Shown: piece by piece, positions 31,654-31,922 of the stretch
Layout of the letters: each line of letters begins with the position of its first letter
Numbering within the stretch: the stretch's first letter is position 1
DNA from: JBBDJB01 sp040880125
Lineage (GTDB): Bacteria > Planctomycetota > Planctomycetia > Pirellulales > JBBDJB01
DNA: 31,922 nucleotides
NCBI GenBank assembly: GCA_040880125.1
Contig: JBBDJB010000023.1
Location: 1-31,922, forward strand
Direction of reading: 5' to 3'
Notes under the pieces: model-generated
The model's database searches: none
Told to the model about the DNA's origin: nothing
The model's input: only the letters and a program-made list of their open reading frames with translations
Position numbers and translations under genes: made by a program

Positions 31654-31922
31654 GCCACCCGTGCTGCGGCTGAACAACGGTCTGGGGTGCCAGCCGATCC
31701 GGTTGCACAGACACTCCGGTCTGTGCAACTCAGGGTGCACTGCGAACCTCGTCGCAGTGCCATTCTTTGCCTGCCCGACTTTGATGCGGCCTTTGGTCGC
31801 CGCGCTGTCCTCGACTGACCTTCGATAGCGTGCTCATCAAGTCGACATTGTGCCGTCCGAGTTCTTACCCCTTGTATCTTCCATTTTCTGTGAGTGTTGG
31901 TACCAAATGGATTCAGGCTGCT
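31654..31922. other. Right-end gene-free stretch
   Basis: No gene is seen in these 269 bases up to the window edge apart from the hairpin repeat at 31702-31729. AT content rises in the last 60 bases. Confidence 0.5.
31702..31729. repeat. Dispersed TGGCACAGACATTC-family hairpin, variant copy G
   Basis: GTTGCACAGAC (31702-31712), loop ACTCCG, GTCTGTGCAAC (31719-31729): a perfect 11-base inverted repeat. It shares GCACAGAC/GTCTGTGC with the other copies, but the flanks changed together so that pairing is kept. It lies 48 bases after the small membrane gene and has no T-run. Confidence 0.8.

Overview
The window looks like a chromosomal segment of a planctomycete, most likely Pirellulales-like. 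This is judged from gene content: a DUF1549/DUF1553 plus DUF1501 pair, a WD40 protein fused to a planctomycete-type cytochrome domain, a secreted sulfatase, a DUF6677 protein, and a MoxR/DUF4350/DUF4129/SpoIIM/RDD membrane cluster. GC is high, with GTG and TTG starts alongside ATG. I see no tRNA, rRNA, CRISPR array, transposase or prophage gene.

Layout. Positions 1-5221 (minus strand) hold a tightly overlapping operon read RDD protein, SpoIIM-like protein, polytopic membrane protein, DUF4129 protein, DUF4350 lipoprotein, then a MoxR ATPase cut by the left edge. A plus-strand SDR oxidoreductase follows. Positions 6409-10399 (minus) form a second operon, CBS protein, korA, korB, zinc-ribbon CBS protein, encoding a 2-oxoacid:ferredoxin oxidoreductase bracketed by two related Bateman-module proteins. 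Next are a conserved protein of unknown function (minus), ribBA behind a good sigma70-type promoter (plus), a CorC/HlyC-like transporter-associated protein (plus), a small membrane protein and a DinB-like protein (minus), and a ParD/ParE-type toxin-antitoxin pair (plus).

Positions 16221-23508 are the typical planctomycete accessory block: sulfatase and cytochrome/WD40 protein on the minus strand, divergent from the DUF1549/DUF1553 and DUF1501 proteins on the plus strand. CutA and an unknown protein follow, then a minus-strand run of gyrA, a GDP-mannose 4,6-dehydratase-like gene and UDP-glucose dehydrogenase (DNA topology and nucleotide-sugar supply). The right end has a DUF6677 protein and a two-helix membrane peptide.

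The most striking non-genic signal is a set of short dispersed hairpin repeats in the intergenic DNA: at least seven copies of a TGGCACAGACATTC-type element, five copies of a CCCTCTCCC/GGGAGAGGG element, one GGCACGGCCGG element and one longer GTTGAAAAA-ended element. They concentrate around 21.8-24.8 kb. In two places they supply an in-frame ATG that artificially lengthens a downstream reading frame. The other main points are the CBS-flanked KorAB operon and a gyrase A subunit with two canonical GyrA boxes and a proline at the position of E. coli Asp87. All functional calls are by recognition of motifs; no search was run.
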